Below, in pieces: positions 7,401-7,829 of a stretch of DNA of 7,829 nt (its first letter is position 1; each line of letters starts with the position of its first letter). The position numbers were made by a program, and so were the translations under genes. The notes beneath the pieces were generated by a model, which was not told the origin of the DNA, did no database searches, and saw only the letters and a program-made list of their open reading frames with translations. The DNA comes from Pedobacter sp. UBA1951 (GTDB lineage: Bacteria > Bacteroidota > Bacteroidia > Sphingobacteriales > Sphingobacteriaceae). The stretch spans positions 6,303-14,131 of the forward strand of contig DDEP01000046.1 of NCBI GenBank assembly GCA_002336465.1. Reading direction: 5' to 3'.

Positions 7401-7430
7401 CATTAGAACCAAAATTCTATGATTAAGATG

Positions 7431-7829
7431 TTAAACCACGATTTTTCCCTCAAAAACTTTTTCTGCTGGGCCACATAAAAATACATCAGAGAAAACTTGG
7501 CCGTTATAGTTAAATTTTATTTCCAAGCTGCCGCCCAAAACTTTAATAGGGGTTTCTATATAGCCTATCCGGTTATCTTTCTTTGCCATAGCCATTGCAA
7601 CGGCGGTTACTCCTGTTCCGCAAGCATAGGTTTCATCCTCAACCCCACGTTCAAAAGTGCGCACAAATAAATGATTTGGCCTTTTCTCTACAAAGTTTAC
7701 GTTTATACCATTTACTTTATAGGTGTTATTGTTCCTAATTTCGTATCCGTGTTTATACACATCTAATGCTTCTAGATTGCTGACTTCTTTTACATAATGC
7801 GGAGAGCCAGTGTTTAGTACAAAAGCTTC
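7431..7829 (-). CDS. dapF: Diaminopimelate epimerase, C-terminal part (5' end outside window)
   Basis: The frame stays open to the window edge, giving 132 visible residues, about half of a usual DapF (roughly 260-275). The enzyme (EC 5.1.1.7) converts LL- to meso-diaminopimelate in the cytoplasm, the last step before lysine and the peptidoglycan cross-link residue. Visible signatures are NTGSPHYV (residues 6-13, the conserved Gly-x-Pro-His region), GINVNFVE (41-48), the substrate-binding ERG (60-62) and YACGTGVTAVAMA (68-80), where C70 is the second of the two catalytic cysteines. The first catalytic cysteine lies in the missing N-terminal half. The protein continues upstream past any GTG near 7760, because NTGSPHYV is encoded before it. 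It is co-oriented with the efflux operon but separated by 358 bases with a promoter, so the two are probably separate transcription units. Confidence 0.95.
   Translation of the reverse strand, partial: EAFVLNTGSPHYVKEVSNLEALDVYKHGYEIRNNNTYKVNGINVNFVEKRPNHLFVRTFERGVEDETYACGTGVTAVAMAMAKKDNRIGYIETPIKVLGGSLEIKFNYNGQVFSDVFLCGPAEKVFEGKIVV

Larger units (their letters stand above)
7073..7430. other. 358-base intergenic regulatory region between dapF and the efflux operon
   Basis: No convincing protein gene lies here. It is strongly A/T-rich and holds, in the direction of the pump operon (right to left), a TGTTACA dyad, an AATCAATTGATT palindrome, a Bacteroidota-type promoter, then a leader of about 230 nt with a 17-bp palindrome and a 12-bp inverted repeat. 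The hexamer TTGATT or its complement occurs six times by eye. I see no clear intrinsic terminator directly after dapF; the nearest candidate, TAGAA/TTCTA at 7404-7419, is short and not followed by a U run. Confidence 0.8.

Noticed and set aside
7404..7419. TAGAA/TTCTA inverted repeat as the dapF terminator.
   Set aside because: The stem is only 5 bp and no U-rich tail follows on the minus strand.

Overview
The window looks like the chromosome of an AT-rich Bacteroidota, most likely a Sphingobacteriaceae (Pedobacter-like) member. The main clues are protein sequence style, start codons preceded by A/T-rich sequence with no Shine-Dalgarno, and one promoter of the Bacteroidota type (TTTG, 17 bases, TATTTTTG). 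The genus is an impression from reading, not the result of a search.

Left end (1-1167, + strand): the 3' half of a Pif1/RecD-like helicase gene. Its protein ends in an HTH_40-type helix-turn-helix domain. It converges on the next operon, and a near-perfect hairpin (1172-1202) between the two stop codons can terminate transcription from both sides.

Centre (1216-7072, - strand): a complete three-gene efflux operon read right to left. It encodes a periplasmic adaptor lipoprotein (5897-7072), an RND/HAE1 inner-membrane proton antiporter (2637-5822) and a TolC/NodT-type outer-membrane lipoprotein channel (1216-2619). Together they would form an AcrAB-TolC or MexAB-OprM type pump that spans both membranes. 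The proton-relay residues of the transporter are intact. By my alignment from memory, most of the phenylalanines lining the AcrB drug pocket are replaced, so the substrate range may differ from that of AcrB.

Intergenic region (7073-7430): 358 bases without a convincing gene, and the most information-rich non-coding part of the window. It holds a good promoter for the pump operon (7312-7340), two dyad elements upstream of it, and a predicted leader of about 230 nt. The leader carries a 17-bp palindrome and a 12-bp perfect inverted repeat followed by a U-rich stretch. This layout suggests control by a DNA-binding regulator, possibly with an attenuation step. No regulator gene lies in the window.

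Right end (7431-7829, - strand): the 3' half of dapF (diaminopimelate epimerase), which runs off the window edge. It points the same way as the pump operon, but the promoter between them argues for separate transcription.

I see no tRNA, rRNA, CRISPR array, insertion sequence or phage gene. I found no clearly novel system; the regulatory region is the part most worth following up.
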